DNA of 64,000 nt from Gordionus sp. m RMFG-2023 (lineage: Eukaryota > Nematomorpha > Gordioida > Chordodea > Parachordodidae): contig NC_088775.1 in assembly GCF_954871325.1 (NCBI RefSeq), positions 77,787,561-77,851,560 of the forward strand. Direction: 5' to 3'. The stretch's first letter is position 1, and every line of letters starts with the position of its first letter. Made by a program: the position numbers and the translations under genes. Positions 35,401 through 46,504 of this stretch are shown piece by piece. The notes below the pieces were generated by a model, which saw only the letters and a program-made list of their open reading frames with translations, made no database searches and was not told where the DNA came from.

Positions 35401-38400
35401 GGTTCTAGCTTTATTATTCACCGATAATAATTTAAATGACTCTTAGTCCCCTTTTGAATTTCTTTAAATGCATTCATAATTATAATAAGTATATTTTATT
35501 ATGGGTAGATTCGGTCATATTTCGTTCACCCAAGCTTTCGACTTCGTGATCTACATAAATCCTAAACCGTTTTCCGCTACCTTTATCAACAAATTACACA
35601 TAGGTTAAAATAACTAACTAAAATTTATTAATCAATACATCTCGCTAAAAATATAAGTGACGAGCGCTCCAAGGCATCCAAAAAAACGAATAAAATCGAG
35701 AAATTTGGTTATTCCTATTTATAAAATTTTTGCTGCGAATAACTTCAACAGGTTAATCATATGCATTCACCTCGAGCATCTTAATATTTAATATTGGTAA
35801 CTTTTTAGAAGATCATTTTAAAGTCCCTTAGAGTCATCATGATCTTTATATTAAATAAATGTGTTTACATTTAGAGAAAGTAAACATCCTACGTTATAGC
35901 TCTTGAACTTTCCCGATAGAACACGAGACGGAGCTTTAAATTTTATCGATATGATTTTTTTAAAGGTACCCTAAACGAGAAATCCGAAATCCCATTGATG
36001 ACCATAATTGAAACGCTTTCAACAATAAGAAGTTATTTCGGGTACTATTTTGACTCGGAGAGTAAAGTTGTTTACCAGAAGCTATTACCTGCCTTCATCT
36101 ATAAACTCTTGTTGAACGAATTGCTAGATAAATTTGATGTCTGGAAAAATGGCGAAAATCTTTCCCACTTACAAATGTATAAATTATCTTCTATTTTTTA
36201 AAAATAATATATATTATTTGAAAGCAAGGAAGGAACTTATCATAAACTTACTCAACTAATTAATTTAAGTCAATAATGATATAAATAAAAAAAATTCAAC
36301 GAGACCCAATAGAATTTAGGGAAGTTTGAGACTTCGTGACCTATCGTTTATAACGGTTGGGTCACTCATAAATGGGTGATATGAGGGCATCAAAACAAGA
36401 TGGGTACTTAATAAATTATTTAAATGGAAGCTCTTTTAAAGAAAAGGGAACTTCAATGTAGTAAAATATTCCTGAGCATACATTGTATTAAAGTAATGAC
36501 CAAAAATGAATTGGTTAGGAGTTGAATGTATTTTTAATATAGTAACTTAGATTTGATATTTGTGTTTGTTATATTTGAATATCGTATATATTCAAAAGGT
36601 TACGTTATATATTTTTTCAAAGTGACGTCAGTTTGAGGAATATTTTTTTTTGTGTCTATAGTCGTCAATAGAAAATTTTGAGGATATTTTATGTGTATAT
36701 AGTCGTCAATAGCCCATTTATCTCATTCATCTTTTATCCATAATTTTTAAACAAATCTATTATTATTTTATTTTATTATTTTTTTATAAACAGAATTTTT
36801 TTTTTTATAATTTTATATAACATTTAACTTGACCGAGGACCGAAAACCGCGCGACTTTTTTTTACCTCGTCGCCAAATATTAAATCGATTATGTTTTAAA
36901 AACAATAATGAATTTTATTTGTAATCTTTTGTATATATTGTTGTATTTATTCATTTTTTTTAAAATAATTAATTCCTTTTTTTATTAATTTGTTTTATAT
37001 TGTTATGTAATTACTTTTTTGAATATTATAATTAGTTATTATTGTGGTGTTTATTCATTTTTTTAAATAATGAATTCCTTTTTTTTTATATTTTGAATAT
37101 TATAATTAGTTATTATTATTATTATATAATAATTCTAGTTGGGCATTGTTAGTATATGTTAAAATTATTAATTTCTTTCGTTATTCAAATTTTTTTTGGT
37201 TAAAAAAAATGTTATTTGAATATTAAAAAGAAAAAAGATATATATACGAAACAAAATCATTTTAAAATATCATTCACCAATTATTATTCAATTAATTCTA
37301 TTTCAAAATAAAGTTAACCGTACTTCTAAATACAAAAATGGTTTGATGTTATATATATTTTAATATTTAATCTTCCTTTTTTTTATGATAATCAACTTCA
37401 AAATCTAACATATACATACATTTATATAATTATCCAATTTAACTTCTAATAATATGCAATTTGATTAACCTCGATAATATAATATTACATGTCGGAAAGT
37501 TATAATAATATAATACACAAGTAACGTCCTTTTAAAATATATAACGTAAATTTTTGAATACGATATTCAAATATAACAGTGTTATATTACGTTCGGTAAA
37601 TAAATCGTATTCTGATTTTAGAATGAACCCGATATTATTTTTTTTTAAATCTTTTTACTTTTTATTTATACCCCCCAATAAATTAAAATATTCACTTTTC
37701 ACCCCCCCCTCCTCCCTACTATATCATCATAGTGACCTTTTAAGAATAATTTATAATCAATGATTTAATTTGTAGCATGGTAAGGTTAAAATTAGGGGTG
37801 TACCGATACCACTTTTTGGAGGCCGACCCGACCCGATATTCCAGATATTAAATTGATATCGGCCGATAACCGATCCGATATCATATCTAATTTTGTATTC
37901 TGTAAAGATACCAATGGTTTTAATTTGTAATATACTTTTTATTAGTATAACATCTATAATTTAATTATACTATGACTTATGTCATTTAAATATATTATAA
38001 TGATCAGTTATAGTTTATATTCAATTCTATTGCCTAAAAGTATATAAAATATTTTTATTATAAATCACTTTTATATAATAAGTAACAAAATTAATCTATA
38101 TACATAATAAGTAATAAACAAATATTATGAAATTTAAATAAATATTTAAAATAATATTTAACATTAATATATCGAAGATTTCTTTTTAGAAATATCAAAA
38201 TTTCCAATTTATCAGAAATTAGCCTGCGGCGATGGTAACTGTCAATATCACCAGCTTCACTAAAAACAGATTCTGAAGAGATTGCACAATTTTAAAAGCA
38301 GAATGCGCAAAAAAAACAATATGGCAGAATGTTTATTAATTAATTATTATTATTAAAAAAATATGGATTTCGATTTTATTTATAAAAATAAATGATTTTA

Positions 38401-40264
38401 GATATAATTTTTTTTTTTAAATTTATAACATTTTATTTTTGTTAAGGACGCCATTTTATATCGGATCGGCAAATTTTATAATATTGGCCGATAACCGATA
38501 TTTTATAATAGGTGAAATATCGGTCCGATCCGATCCGATAAAAAATATCTGTACATCCCTAGTTAAAATTATTTTAAAAAATCAGATTAATATTGCCATA
38601 TTGATAGAATAATTATGATTAAATAAATATTTATATATTAAACGAAGATACTTGCAAGGGAAAGTAATAAATATGGCAGTTAGTCTTGGTCACAAGCCTA
38701 CTATACTGAAAGCCAGACCATATTTCGAACAATGGATACATCAGCATTCTAACTCTAAGACGCATTTGGTAAATTTAAAATTTACACGCTTTTATTAATT
38801 TTTCTTTTTTAAAAAATGAATAAATAATACTGTAATACTTTCAATTTGATTATATATAAAAAAAATTTGAATGAGAAAATATATTCATCGATTGAATTAT
38901 ACCAGTACTTGACACAACTACATTTAACACATTCATTTATATAAATATCTTATATAGCCATTCCCCGACCTTTCTTCCGCCATTTTGAGATCTGGGATTG
39001 AGCACGGAACCGTTAAGGATTGGGAATTGGCCTGGAAAGCTTACAAGGCTTCTAACGTTCCTTCCGAAAAAATTGAAATACTATACGCGCTCGCTTATAC
39101 TTCGGATGAGAAACTTCTAGAGAGGTTATATAGGGAAACTTGGGTGTGTCAATAAACAAGGAAAGATGGGAAGGAAATAGATTTAAATTATATTTTTAAA
39201 AATATTGGGCTTTAAATCCACCACGTCGTAAGAAAAAAATTTCTATGTGAACTAATTTTTTAAGAAGGTTAAACTTGGAACCGAAGTTTTTAATTTTTAA
39301 AATAAATTATTTTTATTTATAATATAGGCTACTCTCTTTAGTGCTTGCCGGTCTTAACCCCCCTATATCTCCTTCCGGCGATTTGATAAGGGCCCAAGAT
39401 GCTACCGGTATTTTATCACGAATTTCAGCCTGGTCCCCTATAATGTTGGCACGTACACGAGTTTGGACGCTTTTGCGAAGGCACTGGGACGAGTTCTCGC
39501 ACGCTTTCGGGGATTCTACTTCGTCCCTAGACGGGCTTGTCAAGGGAGTTTGCAAAAGTTGAACTTACTTTTAACCTTATTTTTAATATGGGGAGGGGGG
39601 GGAGAGGCATATTTAACGTTAATTTGAGGTTTTTATAATTAAAAAATTGAATTAAGCCAAAAGATCTTAATATTTTAGTCAAAATTACAAAAATAACGCA
39701 AACGATGACGTGCTTTATATAAGCTAAGAACCAAAAGGATAAATGAATCTTATACGGAAGACTTGGTTATACTAGTTAGGAATGAGGAAAAAAAAATAAG
39801 AAAAAGAGGTTATAAAATATCCAATTAAGAGAAAGCGGAGAAATGAAAGTAGGAACTAATGATATTATTTTAACCTTCAATGTTAACAGGTAAATTTGGT
39901 GAGTTTTCTGGCTTTGAGAAAGGAGTTTGAATTTAATATAAATTTGGGGAGTTAAGGGCAATGAGAAAACATCATAATGTATAGCATCGAGTGCAGAAAT
40001 TATCATCAACATAAAAGAATATAAAGTGAAGTACAAATTAAGGCATGAATTTAAGGGAGAAATAAAATATGAAATACAGGTTTCGACAGTCCAGCGTTGC
40101 TGGTCGAATTTAATGCTTTTTTCCGCGATACCAAGAAAGCCGCAGACGCGGTCGGCCAAGACAGACTCGGACAGCTAAGGGAAATTATAGTACTCAATAT
40201 CGCTTTCGCCGAAAAACAAGCCCCTGGCATTGTCAAATGGTTGAAGGAAAAGAATCTATCCTAA
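26404..40264 (+). CDS. M1 zinc aminopeptidase (ERAP/LNPEP/aminopeptidase-N type), exons 3-19
   Basis: Gluzincin peptidase removing N-terminal residues from peptides; membrane-anchored if exons 1-2 belong. Exons: 26404-26613, 26949-27068, 27269-27521, 29043-29322, 29573-29693, 30440-30594, 31408-31555, 32215-32379, 32502-32707, 32863-33046, 33237-33483, 35509-35603, 35966-36176, 38648-38768, 38958-39124, 39328-39557, 40080-40264. All introns are GT-AG and phases agree. Numbering with exons 1-2 (1098 residues in all): substrate-binding GAMEN at 405-409, zinc site HELAH at 441-445 with Glu464 in WLNEGFA, and a later SYNKG tyrosine. Before these come [15 protein letters not shown] and [19 protein letters not shown]; after them an ERAP1-like C-terminal helical domain ([24 protein letters not shown]). 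The catalytic set looks complete. Least sure: the 33046/33237 and 36176/38648 junctions. AATAAA follows at 40615. Confidence 0.93.
27803..27995. mobile_element. hAT A-type MITE in aminopeptidase intron 5
   Basis: Starts CAGAGACCTTTAGGCCC and ends CGTGTAAATGGTACC followed by TCTTCTGG, the inverse of the element A left end (GGTACCATTTGCACGG). The interior has GCCCG units and AT spacers. Target duplication not clear. Non-coding. Confidence 0.55.
28239..28510. mobile_element. Cluster of decayed AGGCCT-type MITEs in intron 5
   Basis: At least two copies of the short family seen at 15756 and 25920: one starting TAGGCTTGATTTTATAAATAACGC near 28239 in pieces, another starting TAAGGCCTCTTTTAAGCGCC near 28358 and ending near 28510 with AGCGATTATTATAAATTT. 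A further scrap (GAATTTATAGTAAGCGCG) lies at 28083-28100. Confidence 0.4.
30021..30287 (-). other. Unexplained less AT-rich block in aminopeptidase intron 7
   Basis: A minus-strand frame of 88 residues (with [20 protein letters not shown] and [16 protein letters not shown]) lies in an intron where AT content drops. No family is recognised and no splice partners are obvious. It may be a fragment of a transposon gene or a chance frame. Confidence 0.2.
31677..32074. mobile_element. hAT-like MITE with GGGCGGG ends in intron 9
   Basis: Left end GAGATCTGCAATGGGCGGG; right end on the minus strand GGTCGGCATTGGGCGGG. The inverted repeats extend through GGGCGGGC and T-runs, and further GCCCGCCC units lie inside. 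It resembles the CAGAGACCTGC family in layout. It splits the aminopeptidase intron between exons 31408-31555 and 32215-32379 and leaves their splice sites intact. Non-coding. Confidence 0.55.
34039..34257. mobile_element. Short hAT-type MITE in intron 13 (TAGTGTTGTTAA ends)
   Basis: TAGTGTTGTTAAACGGC at 34039 and its inverse GCCGTTTAACAACACTA ending at 34257. The flanks TCTTTTAG and TCATTTAG match at seven of eight bases. The subterminal sequence adds a palindrome (GGCTTGTTTTGAGCCG). It is 219 bases long with no coding capacity. A decayed relative lies at 52231-52429. Confidence 0.75.
34258..35508. other. Intron 13 remainder, with an unexplained less AT-rich part
   Basis: 34740-35460 is less AT-rich than the rest and has a 70-residue plus-strand frame (35091-35303) with no recognisable motif. 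It could be a decayed mobile-element gene. No ends, duplication or family can be supported. Confidence 0.3.
36942..37117 (+). repeat. Imperfect tandem duplication in intron 15
   Basis: Two direct copies start GTATTTATTCATTTTTTT and GTGTTTATTCATTTTTTT, share AATTCCTTTTTTT, and end GAATATTATAATTAGTTATT. The second is shorter. A related direct pair (CTATAGTCGTCAATAG) lies at 36655-36715. Confidence 0.5.
37793..38561 (-). mobile_element. hAT element C (TAGGGGTGTACCGATA ends) in intron 15
   Basis: Ends TAGGGGTGTACCGATAC and TAGGGATGTACAGATA (minus) are inverted and flanked by an exact 8-bp duplication GTTAAAAT (37785-37792 and 38562-38569). Subterminal GATCGG and ATCGGCCGATAACCGAT units repeat at both ends. 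On the minus strand at about 38300-38160 lies a hAT C-terminal piece: [14 protein letters not shown], then [19 protein letters not shown], the dimerisation block with S-E-x-x-F-S. Most of the transposase is deleted, so it is non-autonomous. A scrap of the same family lies at 59167-59225. Confidence 0.85.
38158..38300 (-). pseudogene. hAT C transposase C-terminal fragment
   Basis: About 45 codons of dimerisation domain ([19 protein letters not shown], then [16 protein letters not shown]) ending at a stop. Only the C-terminus is present, in the correct position near the left end of the element on its coding strand. Confidence 0.7.
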
Positions 40265-42360
40265 ATTTTTTTATATACACTTAAACTCACATAAAATGTT
40301 TGCAAATATATTATATGAATTATTTTCTTTTATGCTTTCATTAAATTAACTTTATCGGCTGACACTGAAGATTAGAAAACTATACTAAACGAGTGTCTCA
40401 TCTAACATACAAAATGTTTTTCTAAATATAATATATTTCTCATTTCTTCCTTATTTTTTTGCGTTTTTTTAGAGATGTCTAATATAAAAATCCCCACCCC
40501 CCCCCCCCTTCCCCAACTGCATAACAATTGTAATAATATTTCTTTGCATTATTTTCTCTTATGATGTGTCCGAATTATTTATGAACAAATCAGAGAAAAT
40601 TTTGCATTCTATTAAATAAAAGTGGATTTACTTCAACTGGGTAATTTTATTTTTTTGTTTTTCTTTATTTTTACAAGAGAAAAAATGGTATTAGATTAAA
40701 CATTGTCCTCATTCATTTATTTATATTGCTTCTTCTTACCACAATATTTTGATAAAAATCGGTATTTCTAAACCTCAAAAAAACTTATAAATCGATATTC
40801 TCTCTTATATAACACATATTCTTTTGTGAAACTCAAAATAACAATCATTTTTTTTTAAAAAAGGACCAAAAAGTCATTATTTTGTAAATTTAATCATAAA
40901 TTAATGTTGAAGTTGGATTGTGTATTGTAATCATTCCTTCCTTATAAATATTTCCTTTATAATCGTTAATCCTATTTTTTTATTATTTTTTATATCCTTG
41001 TTAACTTATATGAATAATTTTATAAATACAATTTTTTCCTTCTTAAATTTGTAACCCTTTTTTTCTTCTTAAATTTGTAACCCTTTTTTTCTTTCGTTAT
41101 TTAACAAAATTTTAATAACTTTTAAAGCGGTCCTTGTTCCGTCCAACGATAAATTGTTCAATAATTTGTAAATTTAAATTTATTTAATATATTATCTATT
41201 TTGTATTAAATTTGTAAAACATTTATATTTAAGAAATTACCCGTTGCGAAGCTGAGATAAAAATAATAAATATTGAAATTGTAGTAGATCTATTTGCCAG
41301 TTTGGTATCGGTAAAATCAACGACATGGCGTCATTTTCCAGAGAATCGCATTGGTTAGCGTTGTTAGCTATAATCGCGCATGTCTAAACTCTAAAAAATA
41401 GCGATTGCAAAAAAAATTAAGTAAAATTCAAAGCATCCGTTTTTTGATGCTTAATCTCAACGAAATTTGATTCCTGTTCTGCTCGGATTCGAAAAAAAAA
41501 TTTATTTAGCCGACCCGATTTGGCCAGGCCCAGATTAGTTTTTATTTTTGGCCTGAACCAAAATTATATTTTAATTTTTGTTGTATCTCGTTAATTATTT
41601 CAACTATAAATTGAAAATATGAGCGATAAAATAATATTAAAAGTTCTTTATATGATTTTCTAATTCATGCAAATAAAAAAAAAATATTTAAATTTACATG
41701 TCTCGGATGTATATAAAATTTCAAGTCCAGACAAATCATATCTTTAGCCCTTTTTCGGCAGGGCCGAATCAGTATCCTTTTTTATTTGAAAGCGATTGCC
41801 TAACCTACTAATTATATTATTTATACATCAAATCAGTGATTTAACGATGAAAGCAATTTTTAGAAATCTATATATAAGTTAGTTTCAAATTTGTTGTTAA
41901 GTAACGTCGTTACCTTTTTAGAAGAAAAAGAACTCCATTAGGTCATTTGCGCATATTTCTTATAAACATAATTTAACCTGCCCTGCCCTCAATATGAAAC
42001 TTTTTTTGCACTAATAAAGAAAATTAAGGGCACGAAGTCTATATGTAAAATTGTGTCTTAACTCAAATATTTCCTCAATTGTGAAATAAACACAAACAGT
42101 CTCCAAACTGTGCAGTCAGTTTTAAGAAAAAATGGGATTGGAACTCTATAACTCATTGAAATCTTCTTATGGAGAATGACCAATTTGACGAATCTTGTGG
42201 TAAATCCGAATTACAGAGATTTTCAGATAATGACAAGCCATTCACCGAATATTGTACTTATTAATGTTAATTAAAAAATATGATTTTATATGTTATGGCA
42301 CCTGTTGCTATGGCTCTTTCGATTAGAACATTTAGTATATCTCACTCCCACAATAACTAA
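40265..42360. other. Region after the aminopeptidase gene
   Basis: It holds the presumed 3' UTR with AATAAA at 40615-40620, a 26-base direct repeat at 41039-41090, and a GC-rich hAT scrap at 41475-41785 (GACCCGATTTGGCC, GGCAGGGCCGAATC). No further gene is visible. Confidence 0.5.
41039..41090 (+). repeat. Perfect 26-bp tandem repeat x 2
   Basis: The unit CTTCTTAAATTTGTAACCC plus a run of seven T occurs twice without mismatch, a recent slippage duplication. Confidence 0.8.
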
Positions 42361-42369
42361 TATTAAAAC

Positions 42370-42800
42370 TTTAAAAAAAAATTTTTAGGCCTGGCCCGGG
42401 TATATTTAAAAAAATTAAAATATGGCCCAGCCCATGTAATTTTAAAAAAATAATGAACTCTGAACTAGTGATTTGCATAGGGGTAATTTTTCAAGCCTGG
42501 CTAGGCCCGAAATTTTTTTACCTTTCCCAAATAAAATTTTTGTACTTATATAAATATAGAAATTTTAAAATATTAGCACCTTGTTTCTCGCATAAATTTT
42601 CAAATATATCAATTTATTTGACAAAATGTAGTGATATCACATTTAAAATTTTAAGCCCGGTCAGAAGTTTTTTAAAAAGTACAAGGCCCAAACCGAAATT
42701 ATTTTTTATAAATAGACCCGGGCTGATACATATTTCTACCCTGAATTATAAAAAAAGGCTTAGTTTGGGTTCAATAAACATCGAGGGTTCACAGCCCTGA
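42370..42800. mobile_element. Decayed GC-rich hAT end fragments
   Basis: Scattered GGCCTGGCCCGGG, GGCCCAGCCCATG and GCCTGGCTAGGCCCG units with AT spacers, as in the ends of element A. The order suggests one or two broken MITEs. The plus-strand frame of 115 residues through it is incidental. Confidence 0.4.
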
Positions 42801-42862
42801 TATTTCCAATTAAAAATAGAAAAGTTCAAACATCGTGTGAAAAGCATACGGTTATTTAAAAC

Positions 42863-43189
42863 TTTTTACTAAACATTTTATGAAAAAATTTGATTTATTA
42901 ATATTTAAAAAAAAGCAATTTATCGCTTAGATATTATAATATAAGTATTATAAAAATATAATGTACCTATTCTAAACATTAATCTCCTTTCTCAAATTTT
43001 AATAAGTTAATGCTTGAAAAAAATTTATTTTTACTATACATTTTATGAAAAAATTTGATTTATAAATATTAAAAAAAAAGCAATTTATCGTTTAGATATT
43101 AATATAAAAGTATTATAAATATAATATACCTATTCTAAACATTAAACTCCTTTCTCAAATTTTAATAAGTTAATGCTTGAAAAAAATTT
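42863..43189 (+). repeat. Tandem duplication, about 165 bp x 2
   Basis: Copies start TTTTTACTAAACATTTTATG (42863) and TTTTTACTATACATTTTATG (43028) and end AGTTAATGCTTGAAAAAAATTT. They differ by a few small changes only. Non-coding, just before the tRNA gene. Confidence 0.8.
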
Positions 43190-43309
43190 CGGAAGATTAT
43201 ATATAATTATAAAATTATATTCTGTCGCGCGCTAACCATTGGGTTTTAGCTTGATTTATCCCAAATAAAAGATTGGCAGCTTGAATAAAAATAATAAATA
43301 AATTTTACG

Positions 43310-43381
43310 AGGTCCCACCGAGATTCGAACTCGGATTGCTGGATTCAGAGTCCAAAGTGCTAACCATTACACCATGGGACC
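43310..43381 (-). tRNA. tRNA-Gln (CTG anticodon)
   Basis: Read on the minus strand it starts GGTCCCATGGTGTAATGG, has anticodon stem-loop GGACTCTGAATCC (anticodon CTG), a T arm with GAGTTCGAATCTC and ends GGTGGGACC plus discriminator T. The acceptor stem pairs GGTCCCA with TGGGACC. It has A and B box promoter sequences, no intron and no encoded CCA, as usual for eukaryotic tRNAs. A short T-run about 20 bases downstream (complement of 43286-43290) can act as Pol III terminator. Confidence 0.97.
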
Positions 43382-45890
43382 AATAAAACTAAATTTAAAA
43401 ATCACGAATTATATAACATCAAAAAGCAATTAAGCAAAATAGAAATTTCTATGACTTTCATTTTTATTAAATATTTAGGGAATTTCTAAAAAAAACACTG
43501 GTGTTTGGAATACGCTTTAAAGATGGCAAGCGATAGACATGGACATAGAATATAAGAACCTTAATTGACATTATTATATATACATTAAAGTGCTAACAAG
43601 AAAATTCACCTAAAAAATTTAAATAATTGGTCAGGCTACTTGTGCTAAAAATCTTAATGGGAGGCTTTGCAGATCTCTGATTCAGGAGCCAAAAAGTCGT
43701 TAAAGAAAGGCTAAAGCTGCAATATTAAAAATTATGCTGCAATATTAAAAATTATGTATTAATTTTTTTATCCTGTGGCTTATTGTAACCAGAATTTAAA
43801 ATAAAAGTTTATAAGATTAAAATATCAATATTCACCTATAACATAGATAATTTAATGTTTATTACAAAATATAGAAATGGATAGGAATTATTTTCCACTA
43901 AATTTTTTAAAACTTTTCACATTTTTTAAATTCAGAATATGTTTCAATTAGATAAAAATAGAAATAATTTTACACTAATATTTAATTGATCAGGTTACCA
44001 CCAACTCAGCTTACAAGACTAAGGCTATAAAAGATATAAGAATTTAAAGTCATGATTAATTTTATTCTTAGGATATTTATGACCAAAAAATATATTAATA
44101 AAAGCTAGTAATAAATACATTTTAAATTCACTTACTAAAGTAAAAACAAATTTATATCTTTACCTATTAGCATCTGTACTAATGAAAGTGATCACACCAA
44201 CCAAATATTTATGTTAGATTCCTATGTACAGATTTCAGAAATGTGGATTGCCTAAAAGATTGAGGTCTGGACTAACCCAGAACTAATAACATACTTACTT
44301 TAAAAATTGTGAATTTTTAGTAAATATTGTTATCTTTTGTATTGAATATTTTATGTAAAAATTTTAATTATTAAATTTAGAGTTCTTAGGCAACCAGTTG
44401 TTTTTGTCAAGACAAAGATGCTTATGTCAGATAAAAAGAAATAGATTATATTTAAAATGGAAGCTGAAACTAATTATGAGTTTACATCATTCCTACCAAG
44501 ATTTCCAAAGATGAAAAAAATTGAGACAATGTAAAATAATTCTAAATTCAATGAATGGATTATAGACTGCTAAAATAAATATTTAAATGCAAACAATTAT
44601 TTAGAGGATATTTATACAAAAACTAGAGCAACAATAGTTAAAAATTTGAGCCTCCATCTACAAAATTTAATTAAAGGTATTTAGAGAATGATATATCAGG
44701 TAAAGGACACATTACTGAAGAAATATTTGGTGTTAAAAATGTTCCTTAAAATAGAAGTGTATGATTTGATGTCCTAAACACACTAATAAATTCATATCAA
44801 AATGAATTATGAATTGATTATTTTATTTCTCAACCATTATGTCCTGCTCATTTTTTTAAATAACATTTACTCAATTTTAAAAAATTAATATTTGAGGAAA
44901 CAAGATAACTGATTTTTGTTTTAAAAAATAATCTATATATATTATATAAATAAAAAAATATTGGGAACCATAGTGATAATTTAGGCATTTCCGTTTTGAT
45001 GTAAAGCATCTATAATGGGCACCAAAATTTACTCATAAGGATATACTTGTAATATCATTTTCTCAGATAAAATTTATCTGATTTTTAACCATGGAATCAA
45101 GTTTTTATGTTTATAAAATAGCTTATTTATTTATATTAGTTTGTTAATATAATTTCTTGATGTTTTGGGCACAGATTTTGTCATTCACTTTAAAATTTAA
45201 ATTTTCTTTTATAACTCAAATTTATCAAGAAAAAATTCAGAAAATTTAACAGATTTGAAAAAAAACAATATTGATAAATCCACTTCTTAATTATTATTAT
45301 ACATAAGTATATGACATCATTTTTATTTACATATATCTTATAATAAATGAGAATTATGTCATCATGTTATTTCTATCAAGTTTGTAGCACATGACTTATG
45401 TGAAATAAATGAGTGTGAATTAAGGGTTAATATTTGTTGACTTTTAAAATGGTTACCTTAATTTTATCCAGTTACAAACCTTAAAATTTTGCTGATAATG
45501 GCACAAAGATTTGGACATTTATTGGTGAAATCTGGAGATTTAGAAAATCTTTTTTTGACTAAAAAAATGAGTAAAACCTTTTTAAAAATTGAGTATAATT
45601 CAGTCATTTAAGAACACTATGATTTATCTTATACAAGAATAAATTATCTAAATATGATTATATATCTTTTAAAATTACATACCTTGTTTGTCAATGACAT
45701 AATTAGTAAAGAGGAAAGAAAATTTTAATTTTTTAAATGTAGAATTACTTGTTGCTTATATAAAAAAGTATGGTTACCAACTTCATCATTGAGGATATAT
45801 TTGTTGATAATTAGTTTTTAAACAAAAATTTTCAAAAAAAGTAGTTGTTTTAAATACTATAATAATAAACAAAAATTAATAGTAAAATAA
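43382..45890. other. AT-rich DNA between tRNA-Gln and RPL27
   Basis: No gene can be supported. At 44440-44700 several short plus-strand frames follow one another (MEAETNYEFTSFLPRF at 44459), suggesting a decayed gene of unknown type. A perfect 20-base direct pair (GCTGCAATATTAAAAATTAT) lies near 43719-43756. Confidence 0.4.
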
Positions 45891-45892
45891 TA

Positions 45893-45898
45893 TTTATT
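45893..45898 (-). terminator. Poly(A) signal of RPL27
   Basis: AATAAA on the minus strand 75 bases after the RPL27 stop codon, in the usual range. In AT-rich DNA such hexamers are frequent, so it is a candidate only. Confidence 0.5.
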
Positions 45899-45972
45899 AA
45901 TAAACAATGATCAGTAATATCCATATTCTATATAGATAAAATGAAATATAAATAATTTCTTTCAAGTTATCT

Positions 45973-46504
45973 TTAAAATCTTAATTTGGTGAAGAACCAT
46001 TTATTTTTGCCAGTTTTGTATCTATGAAAAAAAAGTTTAACAATTAAATTATTATTTAACCTCTCTTCCAATTTTTTTTTGCTATCACTGAGAGCTTTCT
46101 TTTTCATGGCTGGATCATTTAAGGAACTTTTATTAACTAAATTTTTGCTAATAGGCAAATCAACAGAATATCTTAATAAATTTACATTATAATAATGATA
46201 TTACTATTTAAACCTCGTTGGTAACAAATGATTATAATTTATAATTTTTATAAATGGTTTAATCTTATTCCTTCTAATTATCCTTTTCTTTCCCATTCTT
46301 CTAGTGATTTTTTTAGGATATTTTTCAATACCAAGCACAAGAGCATGGGGATGAGGTTTGTCTTGAGTTGGTTCATCAAAATTCTAATAATATATTTATT
46401 CACAATAAAATATCTATCTATACTTTAACAACTATAGCTTTCTTACCCGCATAACGACCACCCAACAGTAGAACTACCTTACCAGGTTTCATAATCTTCC
46501 CCAT
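45973..46504 (-). CDS. RPL27: 60S ribosomal protein L27 (eL27)
   Basis: Component of the large cytosolic ribosomal subunit. Four exons on the minus strand: 46504-46424, 46383-46214, 46171-46061, 46021-45973. The three GT-AG introns are only 40, 42 and 39 bases. The product has 136 residues, the same length as the vertebrate protein. It starts [20 protein letters not shown], continues [20 protein letters not shown] (residues 38-57) and [15 protein letters not shown], and ends [15 protein letters not shown], all highly conserved in eL27. Exon phases agree and no residue block is missing, so it is a functional gene rather than a processed copy. The sequence ATATTAG three bases before the ATG resembles a splice acceptor and may mark a 5' UTR intron or trans-splice site. 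Confidence 0.97.

Noticed and set aside
39313-39562. Minus-strand frame of 80 residues opposite aminopeptidase exon 18
   Set aside because: The plus strand encodes conserved C-terminal aminopeptidase sequence in phase with its neighbours.
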